From NCBI GenBank assembly GCA_036023115.1, contig JAYKKT010000090.1, forward strand, positions 30,124,501 through 30,188,500: a DNA stretch of 64,000 bases. The letters are read 5' to 3'. Shown here piece by piece: positions 34,782 through 47,015 of the stretch. Position numbers and translations under genes: made by a program. Source of the DNA: Brasenia schreberi (Eukaryota; Streptophyta; Magnoliopsida; Nymphaeales; Cabombaceae). Under the pieces are notes generated by a model, which saw only the letters and a list, made by a program, of their open reading frames with translations, had not been told where the DNA came from and ran no database searches. Every line of letters begins with the position of its first letter. Within the stretch, counting starts at the first letter, position 1.

Positions 34782-37700
34782 GATGGATCGCAGGCCAGCA
34801 GCCACCGTCTCTCAGACCATTACACAAGAAACCAGCACCAGTAACACCGCACCTGGAGTTACTGACTTTAACGACCAGATCCGTGATTACCGGACCGGTC
34901 AAAGGAGACGTTACAACCTGCGAAGGAACGTCAACCGAATTCTCGGCAGACAACCATACCGAGAAATTTTGGAGCAACACCTGCAGCCTGAGCAACAGCT
35001 GCAACGTTCCTTACGAGATAGGGCAAACATGGTCCCGGCTGAAGTACTCTATAACGCACGAACAGACACCACTCAACATCGTGTCTATCAGCACTTGTCC
35101 GAAGAGGCCATTCTCTGCGTCGACAACCAACAAGTCGACAGACCATTCATCCAACCTGAAAGTTTCAGGGAATTGCAACGGAGTGGATTTAGATTCATTC
35201 ACATCGGCCTAGCCCAAGTCCGATTACAAATACTCCACAGAAGGGATGAAGGTACGCAGGCCCTCGTTGTCTTCAGGGACACTCGATGGCGAAATGATCA
35301 ATCTATCTTCGCAACCATGGAAATTGATCTGGCTCGAGGCACACAGATCACGTTCATCATACCAGATACTATTATGACGTTGCGAGACTTTTTCCATCAT
35401 TTCCAGATATCCATCAGAACAAGAGGATATCAAGAATTACGAGGAGGAGAAGCAAATATCCTCGTAACACGTGGATTAATTGGGAGGTTATCAAACACCC
35501 CCAATATGGCCTTTGCCTACCAGATAGGCAACGTTACCGACTATTTGGCCAGCAACGGTGTCGTAGCCTTACCAGGACGACAACTGACCAGCCAAGGCCT
35601 CCAAGGCTTGGACTGGGTTATCACCGACTCCACAGTTCCTTTACCGGTACAACCAAGAAATATGGAGTCAAGAAATCTGATCGATGGTCGAATAGCACTG
35701 CGGTTTTCAAATTATGAGACAGCAACCGAACCCGCAGAAGAAGAACCGGAAGAAACAGACCATACGATAGCAGTCTTCCTCGAAGAAGGAGAGGAAGAAG
35801 AAGATGATGATATGGCCTACTATCAACATCTGGCGGCCATGATTGCACCAAGCCCGTATGACCAAGATGAAGGGCTGTATCCGTATCCTCAGAAATACCC
35901 GTCTGAAGAAAGATACCCATCTGAGGAAGAGTTTTACACTCCTGAAGAAGATGACTTCTTCGAACGATACCAAGAGCAGACTTATGCTATTAAAGGAGTA
36001 GACTATACCACGGACTACCCTATTTTCAAACAGCTAGAAGAAAAAGTAGCAGTCCCAGAAGAAAAGGAGGAAAGAAAGATAGTCGCTGAAAGAAAGGTAA
36101 TCGCTTCATCATCCTCCTCAACAGTCTACAATCCCGCGTCAAGGGATACCCCTATGACAGCCCCTGGATATGCCCCTGCAACTGGAGCCACACCGACCAT
36201 TAAACCAGACTTCCAAGGAGCATCCACTAGCGGCGTCAAATTCAAAAGAGGTTATAATGACGAAATGTGGAACCTTCCGTCAGCCAAAGTAAACGAAGGT
36301 TCAATGTTTGTGATTCCTACACAATTAGGCATGTTTCATGATGTCTTTTCAAGATGGGAGTCAATCACAAGAAACGTCGTCTCGGAAAAAGGATTCACCG
36401 ATGCCCGCGACAAGGCGGATTTCATAGAAAACCTCTTAGGAGAAACGGAGAAGCTCATGTGGGTCACGTGGCGTATGAGGTACGCAGAAGAATATGAACA
36501 CATGATCTCCATTGCGGACGGCAGAGAAGGCACGAACAACATTCTAGCCCAGATCCGCAAAGTCTTCTCTTTAGAAGACCCCATGCAAGGCACAACAGGA
36601 ATACAAGATCAGGCATACCGAGACCTTGAACGCCTTTCCTGTTCCAACATCAAGTACATCGTCCAGTACTTGAATGATTATATGAAGCTCGCGACCAAAA
36701 CCGGCAGAGTTTGGTTAAATGAAGAACTATCAGAAAAACTGTGGATGAAGATGCCCGGCGACCTCGGAAGTCGCATTAAGAAGAGCTTCGACGAAAGATA
36801 CCCAGCCTGCAAGATAGGATTATTTCCAAGAATCCTATTCACCTATCAGTACTTGGAGCAAGAATGCAAGGACGCAGCATTCAAACGGAGCCTCAAGAAC
36901 CTATCCTTTTGCTCCCAAATACCGATACCCGGCTACTATGGCGGAGGAGAAAAGAAGAAGTATGGCTTACGAAAGTCAACAACCTACAAAGGTAAGCCTC
37001 ACCCAACTCACGCCAGAATAGAGAAAAAGAAACACCTGCTGAAAAGCAAGCGGTGTAAATGCTACCTCTGCGGAGAAGAGGGACACTTCGCTCGTGAATG
37101 TCCTAGCGAGCGAAGAAGTATCAAAAGGACAGCCATCTTTGAGGGATTGGACATCCCTGACGACTATGAAATCATCTCAGTCGATGATGGTGAAGCTTTA
37201 AGCGATGCTATATTCTCCATCTCGGAGAATGAAGAAAATGATGAATCCTTAGAGCATCAGCTTCAATCTCTCTCCATACACATGCTTAGACTGAATGACT
37301 ACTTTCCAAGGAGAAAGAGGTTAGGAGAAGATAAGCCAAACAGTTATCTTCCCAGTATCCTGCTACCTGACCACCAGATGGACTGCCAACATGAGTGGCA
37401 GCATAACCAGATAGTACCAGATCCAATCTGTGTATGTTGCAGGATCCCTACTCTGAAGAGAGCTCGTCTCCATTGCTCTCTATGTTTAATAGTAGTCTGT
37501 GGAATATGCGGTCCTCACTATTTTGATAAGAAGGTGATAGTAGAGCCCATCCAATCTATCCCCTACAATGAAATGAATTCGCAGCAAACTATTCTGCGAA
37601 TGAGTGAGCATATTCAGTGGTGCGCGGCAGAATGCGCACGCCTACAGAAGCAAGTCGACTACTACGTCGAAGAAAACAAACGTCTCCAACAGCAACTTGA

Positions 37701-38019
37701 TGATCTCGGAGACCAACTGCTCAAAAGCCATCTTAACGCCGATCGCAAAGATCTTAAGAAGCATGATCAGGCCCACAATAGGGGCAAAGGAATTGTTATC
37801 TACGAGGAGCAAGACGAGGACAACGAAGAGTTGATTTACACCAACTCCTATGATTCAACCTCCTCCTCATCAGTGTCCACAGCTTCAGGTGGTGGGAGAC
37901 CCGGTAAGCTCATCAAAAACCGGTTATATAACATCTGTTTGTCAATTGACATACCAGGAGTCCCAATTTTTCCTTTACGCGCCATTCTGGACACCGGAGC
38001 TACAACATGCTGTGTAGAT
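34398..38019 (+). repeat. Right arm of a 3,622-bp inverted repeat
   Basis: Mirror of 30484-34105. This arm keeps ORF2 and the polyprotein frame open. Virus sequence continues to 38595 beyond the end of the repeat, whereas the left arm stops at the repeat edge. Confidence 0.95.
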
Positions 38020-38595
38020 GAACATTCAGTGCCGAAGGAAGCACTTGAAGAGAATACCTTCTCCGTACAATTCACCGGCGTCAACTCTTCACAGAACGCC
38101 AACAAAAAATTGAAGTACGGAAGAATGGAGATAGGGGAAAACAACTTCAGAATCCCCTACACTTATGCATTCCCCATGAAGCTCGGTGGGGAGATCCAAA
38201 TGATCATCGGATGTAACTTCATCCGAGCAATGCAGGGCGGGCTACGCATTGAAGGTGATACGATAACATTCTACAAGAATGTTACAGTGATACAAACGCA
38301 GCAAACATCACGTCTCAACCTAAACATTGAGACAGAGATTGATGATGAAGAACACCTTCAGATCCAGGAGTTAGTACATTACCATTCTAATCCAACTCCT
38401 GAAAATTTCAGAACAAAGTTCTCGACCATCATGGAAAAACTGCGAGAACAAGGTTTTATCGGGGAAAATCCTCTTCAGCATTGGCAGAAAAACAAGATTA
38501 CATGTAAGCTAATCCTGAAAAACCCCGATTTCATTATTGAAGATAGACCTTTGAAACAGGTGACGCCGCTCTACATCTTTGTAGATGAATCTTAG
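34783..38595 (+). pseudogene. Endogenous badnavirus-like polyprotein (ORF3), right copy, truncated before RT
   Basis: An open frame of 1,270 codons from ATG 34783. In order: N-terminal region; movement-protein part, ending with the motif DGRIALRFSNYE near residue 300-311; acidic stretch (EEGEEEEDDD); coat-protein core; CCHC knuckle (CYLCGEEGHFAREC, near 760); Cys cluster CVCC...CSLC...CGIC near 882-910; coiled coil near 940-1000; aspartic protease active site (LDTGATTCC, near 1070). It stops shortly after the protease, before any reverse transcriptase. Intact badnavirus polyproteins continue through RT and RNase H, so about one third is missing. The frame has remained open, which suggests recent integration or recent copying. 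Confidence 0.92.
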
Positions 38596-39059
38596 GTCAT
38601 GTCAAATGCTATGTCGAAAGAACAAAGAAGTTTCTCCTACTCGCAGCTTAAGCTTGATTTGCAAACTACCAGCAAGGAGTATCCAAATAAATCATCAAAT
38701 AATTAGAAATCAAGAATGAACCAAGTTCCGACACCAATGCTCCCAACATGGCACTTACGCATAATTCAAAGAACATCAAATCAGTCAAACTCTCAAATCC
38801 GCCTAGTTTTCAGGCTACACATCTTGGATTAAAAATCATTTGCTTCTTGAGCTTGAACCCTTCTTATGTTCTAACTTCTTCTGATTCTCATCTTCTTCAA
38901 TATGGGATACGCTTCTACAACCCATTCATCTAAAATATCAATGTTTTTAAGAAATCATGGGGTCGTATTAGATTGTTCTCCACCTTCTGATCTCCTGTTG
39001 TGATTGTCTAGAAACAAAGAAGGATATAAAGAGTTACATACAATTTCTAGTAAACTGAA
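38596..39059. other. Intergenic, right flank of virus locus
   Basis: Nothing recognised. The virus-host junction lies close to 38595, but the exact base cannot be set without the virus sequence. Confidence 0.35.
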
Positions 39060-40140
39060 TATATATTGTAAGTGTTACCTCTGTCTCAACTTCATGTTAT
39101 TCAAATGTATTTCTTCCCTTTATCTACACGTGCTCAAATAAACCCCATTTCTTCCACATCCACTATAATTGCAAGTGTGCATAAATACACATCGAGCAAC
39201 ATTGAAGTTTTGGAGTTTCGAACACTAAATCCAGCCCATTATTCATTTAAATAAAAATCAGAGAACAGAAACATTAGTTCATATATTAATTCAACCTACA
39301 AATCATAAGATAATGTAAACTTAGAAAGCAAAGCACACCAAAACGCATTTCATGAAGGTTGCATACATTGGCCTCCCATGATCTCTCATGGTATTGATAT
39401 ACTTACCAAGTTTCAAGTGAATGGCACCTTATTGCTAAACCTTCATTAAAATCAATAGCATCCAATCCCCTTCTCACCTTCTGTATCTTATCATCTTCTA
39501 TCGAATCGGGAAACAAATAGAGGGATTAAGATTATATATAAGCATACAGATCATTCTGCAATTGCGTTGACCAACTATTTTCAACGGCCTCTACGCTAAA
39601 AATATAAAGTTCTCTTTTCTTCAAGTATGTTTTCGCATTTGTTCCTTCGTCTTATTGCTTGCATCATAACATCATATAGTTCATCGACCTACCATCACCA
39701 TCCACAATTCTCAAAACTCAGCCATCTCTAAAACATTTTCTAAAATATTGCTATCAAAAATTGTATCAACTATGTCAATCTCAAACCTCCTCTTTGACCA
39801 TTTTGTTGAACTCCATTTTGAAAAGAAAATATCTGTTTCAACGCATTCTTATTTCAACACTTGAAATCTTTGTAGTTGAAGCTTGTTACTTGGGGCTGAA
39901 TTTCCCTTGTGTTGGTGGGGCTCCTTATAAAGCTCAAGACAGATTTAGGTTGTACAATCTACAATGTATATGACTCGGGAACCTAAACGTTTTGATAGCC
40001 TTCCCAATCATATTAATCTTATCAATGTCCTTAAGCAACAAGTCTAAGCAATGTGGAATACATGTACTCCCGGCTAAAGATGGGGGGAGGCCTGAGAACC
40101 GATGGTTTACCCTGTTTGGCTTCAATGAGGGTATCAACTA
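39060..40140 (-). pseudogene. Decayed hAT-superfamily transposase
   Basis: The minus-strand frame ending at 39934 contains CIPHCLDLLLKDIDKINMIG, matching the conserved CAAHCLDLLLEDI-type block of plant hAT transposases. About 0.8 kb further along, near 39190-39075, broken frames give KKWGLFEHV and KGRNTFE, like the C-terminal dimerisation region. Stops and frameshifts between show it is dead. It could be a source family for the non-autonomous hAT-like elements of this window, but that link is untested. Confidence 0.65.
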
Positions 40141-40732
40141 CCTTCCGACTTAGTATGATTATAGGTAATAGTTATTTCAAAGGTAACAAAATTTAACAAC
40201 CTTTTATTTAGTAGATAAAAATCATATGATAAAAACACAAGGTGTATTTTATGACTGAAATACCATGAAATTTCACAACCTTCGTTCTTCCTGTATGTTC
40301 ATCCATTTAAACACCACATTTTTATCCACAAGTCTCTGAATCTATTACACAACTAACGTGTTTATTTCACTTATTTAATGAGTTGTGCCCTAGTGCAGGA
40401 AAAATCCAACTTGCTATGGCATCAGTTATGCCTTAGGAAAAAGAACAAATTGCTACAATGAAAGAAAGTTGATTTCCTTTTTTTCCGCCACAAATGAAAG
40501 AAAGGTAATTTTCAGACACAAAGTGCAAGACCTTTTAGTTGACTTGTTGAAATAGTTTGAAGCAATGTCGTAACATGCGTATCAAACCTGGTGTGAGGGG
40601 ATACTGCTATGCAATTTTTATGTTGAGTGATCCATGTGACACTGTCTTTTCACATTTAACCAAAACTAATTTAAAAATAGAAAACCCCAAAACATATAAA
40701 AAAAAAAAGTAGAAAATGAAGGCAATACACAG

Positions 40733-40826
<94 letters not shown>

Positions 40827-41376
40827 AAACAAGACCAACATTCAAACAACATATATAACATAAAAAAAACACTAGAATTCTTAGATCACATTGTTATAAC
40901 TTACAAACTTTATATTAAAAAGCATCCACAGCAAGTAAATTATCCAACTTCTTAAAGCTCAAAGTTCAAGCACGTAAACATCTAATTAATGGTACAATAT
41001 TTTCACCATTTTATACTTCAGGAAGTTACAACTGGTGAATCCAACCATCATGAACCAAAACTATAGGCTCAGTATTTATCATCAAGTGACATCATTTCCA
41101 TTCTCTAGGGTACCATCCGCTTCTCTCACGATATCAATGTCTTCTTCATAGGCTGCCTGTATCTTTTTCCAGATTTCATCTTCTATAAGGACGGGAGGCT
41201 TTTCTTTGACTCATTCATCCAAACATCAACGTTCTTGAAGCTATTTGGCTCATATTCGATCATTCTTCCCCTTCTGCACGCTTCTCAAAGTTTTCTCAAA
41301 ACAAATAAGAAATTACAAATATAAGATAGCTACATACAAGTTATGATTAATCAAATACCGATCATGGGAGTCTCTA
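40141..41376. other. Intergenic with CA-TA-GA microsatellite
   Basis: A compound microsatellite (CA, then TA, then GA) lies at 40734-40826. Nothing else is recognised. Confidence 0.5.
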
Positions 41377-43964
41377 TTAAAATATATGTATTTATATGCA
41401 TATTTTCCTGTATTTTTCTCATTATGAAAATGTACATACATGTAATCAAGCACCAAGGCCACCAGAGGTGCCCAACAACCATTTTCAACAGCAAGCAACA
41501 TTCAGCTATTGGCTGCCTACTATCACTTTCACTCCTCTCTCTCTTCTCCACTCTATAAATACTTACCTTGTATTCGACTATTATTCTAGCCTTTTCTAAG
41601 GCTTTTCATAGTCATCCTTTGGTGACTCACGATTGTTGTATACGTGTTTTGGATATTCGCTGCTCCATTCAAGATGTTGAAGTATCATCTTAATTACATG
41701 GTATCTCCTCTTTGTGATTATCAAGTCGCTGCATCAAGAAGCATGCCAAAACTTAGAAGTCCCTATTTAACGGGCTTAAAGATTTACAGTGTTTTGCGTT
41801 TAGAAGCGAGCCACATGGAAAAAATGTTTACCAGGAAAAGAAGTCTCTTAGTTCTCTTGTGGGAAGAAAGAATACTCCTCGCTCTAAGGTATTTCCATTA
41901 AGTTTAAAGACTTAATTCAAGTTCTTAATGGAAGATAAGGAGAAGACAATCATTGATGCTGTATGCTCTACTTGCACTCAAGACACTCAAAGTATAACTC
42001 TTTGGTTACCTGATTCGGGTGCTTCATTTCATATGACTTGTAATGAAAAGCTTTTGACTTCATTTATAAGAAAACTTTGATTCATGTGTTTACCACCGAC
42101 AGAACCAAATTAAAGGTGGATAAAATAAGAAATCTTCAAAACAAATATTTCTTAATTTTCAAAATTAGTGTTGTTTCAAAATTAAATTTAAATTTATTTT
42201 CTGTTTCTCAAATAACGGATAATGGTTGTGTTATAACCTACTCATCCATGGGTTGCATTGTTTAGGATCGTCTCTTGAAAGAGGTAATTGGATATGGCCT
42301 TAGAGGAGGACTCTATGTAATAGATTATATATGTAATTTTGGACATTCCAATACGGGTTGCATTGTCGAGGATCACCTCTTGAAAAACATAACTGGATAT
42401 GACCATAGAGAAGGAGGACTCTATGTAATATATTATATGTGCAATTTTGGACACTCCAATATTTTGTCAAATGATGTATGGCACAAAAGATTATAATACG
42501 TCTCGAAACGAAGAAACCAATAGAGTGTAGATGGGTATACAAAATAAAGACTAATAGTGATGATAACTTAGAATGATATAAAGATAGGTAAGTGGCCAAA
42601 GGATATTCACAATAATATGGTTTCACTGCCTGTTATGCTGACACTACTTTGTTTATAAAGTGATCTATTGCATGTATTATTATTCTCTTCCTATATGTAT
42701 ATGATATGATCATTACATAGAGTGATGTTCTTGGGATCCAAAATATCAAATGAGACCTTCATAGGGCGTTTCTTGGACATCTATAGTACTTTTTGGGTAT
42801 TTAGTTAAGAAGAAATTATAGAGGTTTCTTTTTGTCTCAAACTAAATTTGCTAATGATATTATTGTCAGATTTACACTAACAAATGACAAGGCAGTTAAA
42901 ACACCTGAAGTGATTAAACAAAAGATGAGACTTATAGACAGATGGTCAAATCATTAACATACTTTACCATCACTCATCCTGATATCACTCATGATATTGT
43001 ACATACTGTAAGTCAATTTAAGCATGCATCTACCACTATAGGTACAAGCGTCATCATGGAGATCATACGATATGTCCGATATACCACTGAAAAAGGAGTA
43101 TTCTTATCTTCTTCCTCACTACCTCAGTTAATTGCATATATTAATATTGATTGGGATGGTGATGTTAATGATAGATACTCTACAACATGCTACTGCATTA
43201 TTCTTGGAGAGTCTCTTATATCATAGAAATGTAAAAAGTAATAAAAGGTATCACTCTCATCTACTGAAGCACAATAAAGAGCAATGACCAACACAACTAC
43301 AGAACTAACCTAGCTAAAAAGACTTCTTTAAGATCTTAGAGCATCACTTAAAGTTACTTCTATCATGTATTATGACAATAAAAGTGCTATATATATAGCC
43401 AACAACAATACATTTCATGAGCACATCAAATACATCCAGATGTATTGTCGCTACATTTAGGAAGAATACTTACTTACAAGGACACTTTGTACGATTAGAG
43501 TTCAACTTGCATATGTCTTCACCAAATCACTATCGGCCTCACGTTTTCAATTTTTAATTAACTTTAAGTGATGATACCATTAGTTTGAGGGGGCGTTAAA
43601 ATATATATATATATATATATATTTATATGTATATTTTATTGTATTTTTCTCATTATAAAAATATACATGTAATCAAGCATCAGGGCCACCAAAGGGGCCC
43701 AATGACATTCAAATGTTGGCTACCCACTATCACTTTTACTCCTCTCTCTTCTATCTATAAATACTTACCTTGTATTCAAAAAAGAAAAAGCCTTCTTGCC
43801 AATTTATATATATTCTTTTGAGTGTATTTGCTATTGTTAGTGCATTTGCTATTATTCTAGCCTTTTCTAAGGCTTTTCATAGTCATCCTTTGGTGACTCG
43901 CGCTTCTTGTATACGTGTATTGGATATCCGCTGCTCAATTCAACACATTGAAGTATCATCTTCA
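41377..43964 (+). mobile_element. Decayed Copia LTR retrotransposon with both LTRs
   Basis: Two related terminal repeats lie at about 41377-41691 and 43596-43964; both contain TATAAATACTTACCTTGTAT and CTAAGGCTTTTCATAGTCAT. After the 5' LTR, TGGTATCTCC near 41699 resembles the usual initiator-tRNA primer site. A purine tract TTTGAGGGGGCG precedes the 3' LTR. The inside holds a protease motif (DSGASFHMTC, near 42013), RT and RNase H fragments (VYKIKTNSD; DWDGDVNDRYSTTCYCI; SLSSTEAQ). Most of integrase and RT are deleted and stops are frequent. The 3' LTR has an extra internal segment and AT expansion. Confidence 0.8.
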
Positions 43965-45817
43965 TTAGAGCCTCATCAAATATGACCATATGAGATGGAA
44001 GAGAATTAATGTCATATTATCATTGTTGGTGCTAAATTTTGCAAGCAAAAGCAGTTCCATGCAACTAAAAGCACCACTTGCAGAAAAACAACTCAGGTAG
44101 ATATTCCGTAAGTCATCTCTAATTGCTTGAAGCATTTTACGTCCCCAGTGAAACTTTCTCAACTTAGAGCCATAAAACTAACTATCTGATGCCTCCTGTT
44201 TAGGAGGCAACATCAGCATCAATGCCAATACTTTGCAAGTTAAACATTCCGTACCAAAAAAGCAGCTCTCTGTGGACAATCAACTCACAAAGAGATTATT
44301 TTCAACTAAAGTTTCTTGAGGACATCTCCACAGAAAAGTTGTGTGTAATTGCTTGAAAACGTCAGTTTCCCTCTTCACGCCACAATAAAAAACTATGCAA
44401 ATTTTTTTGGTTGCAACAGGTTCTAAGTCATCCCCTTATGTATGTAACAAATTTGAGAGAACTGCCATTTAGCATTCCAATCACATGCCATCTGTAGCAT
44501 GAATGCAGCGATCAATTGCAAATTTCAGAACTTACACTTCCATCAAAAGTTCTTTCTAGACGAGAAAATACTGACAACTGAGATTGTAGAAATCCCATAC
44601 TTCAGATGCCACAAATTAAAGTTGAGGACACCCAGCATAGAGGTAGATGGTAATCAACTAATTATCTTTGGACACAGGTACACAAGAAGCTCATATGGAA
44701 ATCGGAACACCCCAGCAGATCAACATTTAGCACATCTAAACTGAAGAATGTCTGGTCAGCTGTTAACTAAGAATGCCATAACAAGCTGATAATACGGTAG
44801 TTTGGAGCTGTAGAGACAAGAGAACTAACACAGTCAGAGATGGAAAAGAAAATATTGGAACAAATCCCAGGCTGTACATACTACATTTTTAATTGCTGAT
44901 GGATCAGGTACCAAAGTCTGTAGCTAAAACCTGACAAAGTAAATGTGGAGATTATTGTAATATATGGTGATAATCTTAAAATCATAAGACATTGAAGACA
45001 ATGGATAAAGTGGCTATCCAATAATTAAACAAAAGTAACTAAGGATACCTGCCCCTTTCAACCCAGTGTGCACCTCTACCGTTAGACTACATCAAGGCAT
45101 CAGTCTCACAATAGATGAAACTAGGTGCTGGTTGAAACATTCTTAGTGACTTGATGCTATTCTGTAAAGTAACAGTCTAAACAACAACCAGAAGGAGCTG
45201 AAATCGAATTTCCCGACTAAATGTGAGATTGCTGAAGCCATCTGAAATCTTAAGTTTGACTATGACCGAAGTATATCTTACTTGAGACACCAAGGATGGA
45301 GATAAACAAGCCTTAGAGTGATTTTTGTTAATTACTGACCTGCATTGCCACGAAAATCAAAACTAACCTAAGTAAACATACTTTAGATGGTACAATAAAT
45401 TATCTGAATCTTAGAAAATCTAGAAGTAGCCACTAGACAAGACTTTATAACACATTATATAGCCCAAGTCAGGACAACTTAGAGAAATCCCACCTCTTGC
45501 GCTTAAACATCATAAAAACCTGAACAAACTACATAGAAATTTCCAACTCTTTACTAGATAGACACGACCAAAAGAAACCCCTTTTTTCAACATTATACAC
45601 CTTCCTGGTTGCAAGCTCTTTAACCTGATATGATATTCACCAAATTAATAACGAAGAAGAGCTTTCCTGCAGTCAAATAATCACAATAAGGCACATGCTC
45701 TGTAGCAAAACTAGCTAATCTACCAAAAGAACCACCTAAGCCAATGCAATTCATCAACTCAAAATTTAATTTTCAATTATGTATAAGATGGAAGAGAAGT
45801 GATTCAATATTTGATTT
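43965..45817. other. Intergenic, little recognisable
   Basis: No gene identified in 1.85 kb. A tRNA-like stretch on the minus strand near 45040-45100 (TAGTCTAACGGTAGAGGTGC) may be a SINE relic. Confidence 0.35.
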
Positions 45818-47015
45818 ACAATAATCTAATAGCGCACTATAGCGAATTAGCACCACTTCGAGCACAATAGCAGCTGTGAGTTAACAGGTGTCCCATTTCG
45901 GCGCTAATTGCACCATTACCATTACAAGTGATATAGCAGATCGCTATATTCACAATATCATACAGGTTCGGGTCGATCCAGTAGATATGGGTCAACCCAA
46001 CCCAAATAAAAAAAAAACCCTAAAAATGATGGTCTCTCTCTCTCTCTCACTCTTGTTTCTCCATGTCTCTCTCTCTCTTGCCTCCCTTCTATGTCAGCAT
46101 CTCTCTCTGGCTGCATATCTCTCTCTCTCCTGTACGCTTTCCATTTCCACCTGTCGATCACACTGCCACCAGTGGCCATCATCCACCAGTGACCACCACT
46201 GTTAACTCTCTCTCTTTCAATAGTTTCTCCTGTTGTGTGTATGCGCATGTGTGAGTCAATCCTGATCGAATACCAGTTGCCGCTACAAATCGGCTGCCTA
46301 TTTCCATATGTTATCTAAGAATCTAACATATTTCTCATTTCAAGTGTTGAGCATCCAATTTGCTTTCCTACATCAAATTTGTGTTTGCATGAGTTTGTTG
46401 CACCTCCCTGTGGTTTCATTGAACCTGATCCATTTCTATTGTTCTATTTACTCTAACCATGTCTCCTTGAGTTCTAGTTACCATTAATTCTTAATTTCTT
46501 AGTCTCTTAATTTATTTATTCTGCTTTTTTATCATTAATTCTTGTGCATCTTCAAGATTTTTTCATGTTTTAAGAACATTTTTTTTCTCCATCCTAGCAT
46601 TATTCTATTCTTTTTGCAGGTAAGTATGATCTTGCTGAAATTATATTGGACTATAGTCACATACTTGAGCAAATAAGTATAATATATATTAGTTTCTTTT
46701 AATTCTTCTGGTTATTTAGAATTACTTGGTTACGTTTATGCTTTTGTTTTTTTATCTAAGTTTAACAATTCAATATGCATATGCCACATGAAATTTATTG
46801 TTTGTCTTCTTAGAATATGTTGATTTAATTTGATTCATATTTATGAAAGTGGTGGTTATGTGTTTCTTCATATTTCTTAGAAATTAAAGAATCCATTATA
46901 TATATATATACATATATATATTTTAATCGTAAATAAAAATGTATCGATAAATCTGCTATATCCCCGCTAAACCACTAACAGCCCGCTAACTGCTATTGAT
47001 GATATAGACAATAAT
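45818..47015. mobile_element. Second non-autonomous hAT-like DNA transposon
   Basis: An element of 1,182 bp (45826-47007) flanked by a perfect 8-bp duplication ACAATAAT (45818-45825 and 47008-47015). It starts CTAATAGCGCACTATAGCG and its other end reads inward CTATATCATCAATAGCAG. The right 200 bp match, inverted, the left end of the element at 19483-20806 (AATGGATT, TTTCTAAGAAATAT, TTTATTTACGATTAAA). A CT-rich segment at 46030-46130 corresponds to the GA-rich part of the other copy. No transposase is encoded. Confidence 0.82.

Larger units (their letters stand above)
30484..38595. mobile_element. Endogenous badnavirus-like pararetrovirus locus, head-to-head
   Basis: About 8.1 kb of integrated virus DNA: a minus-strand copy (30484-34105), a rearranged spacer (34106-34397) and a plus-strand copy (34398-38595). 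The assignment to Badnavirus or a close relative rests on the polyprotein order (movement, coat, CCHC knuckle, second Cys cluster, protease) and on the spacing C-x2-C-x11-C-x2-C-x4-C-x2-C, which is diagnostic of badnavirus coat regions. Reverse transcriptase is absent, and RNase H survives only as a fragment in the spacer, so the locus cannot replicate by itself. No integrase is expected, since these viruses insert by host repair. Confidence 0.92.

Noticed and set aside
30484..38019. Inverted repeat as a pure assembly artefact
   Set aside because: The arms have different outer flanks, differ at several bases, and enclose a unique spacer with other virus fragments. An artefact is therefore less likely, though only long reads can exclude it.
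30669..38144. Many short frames inside both virus arms, mirrored between the arms
   Set aside because: They overlap the long polyprotein frame in other frames and are mirrored only because the arms are.
34783..38595. An intact, potentially active virus
   Set aside because: The polyprotein ends before reverse transcriptase, RNase H is only a fragment in the spacer, and no complete genome is present in the window.
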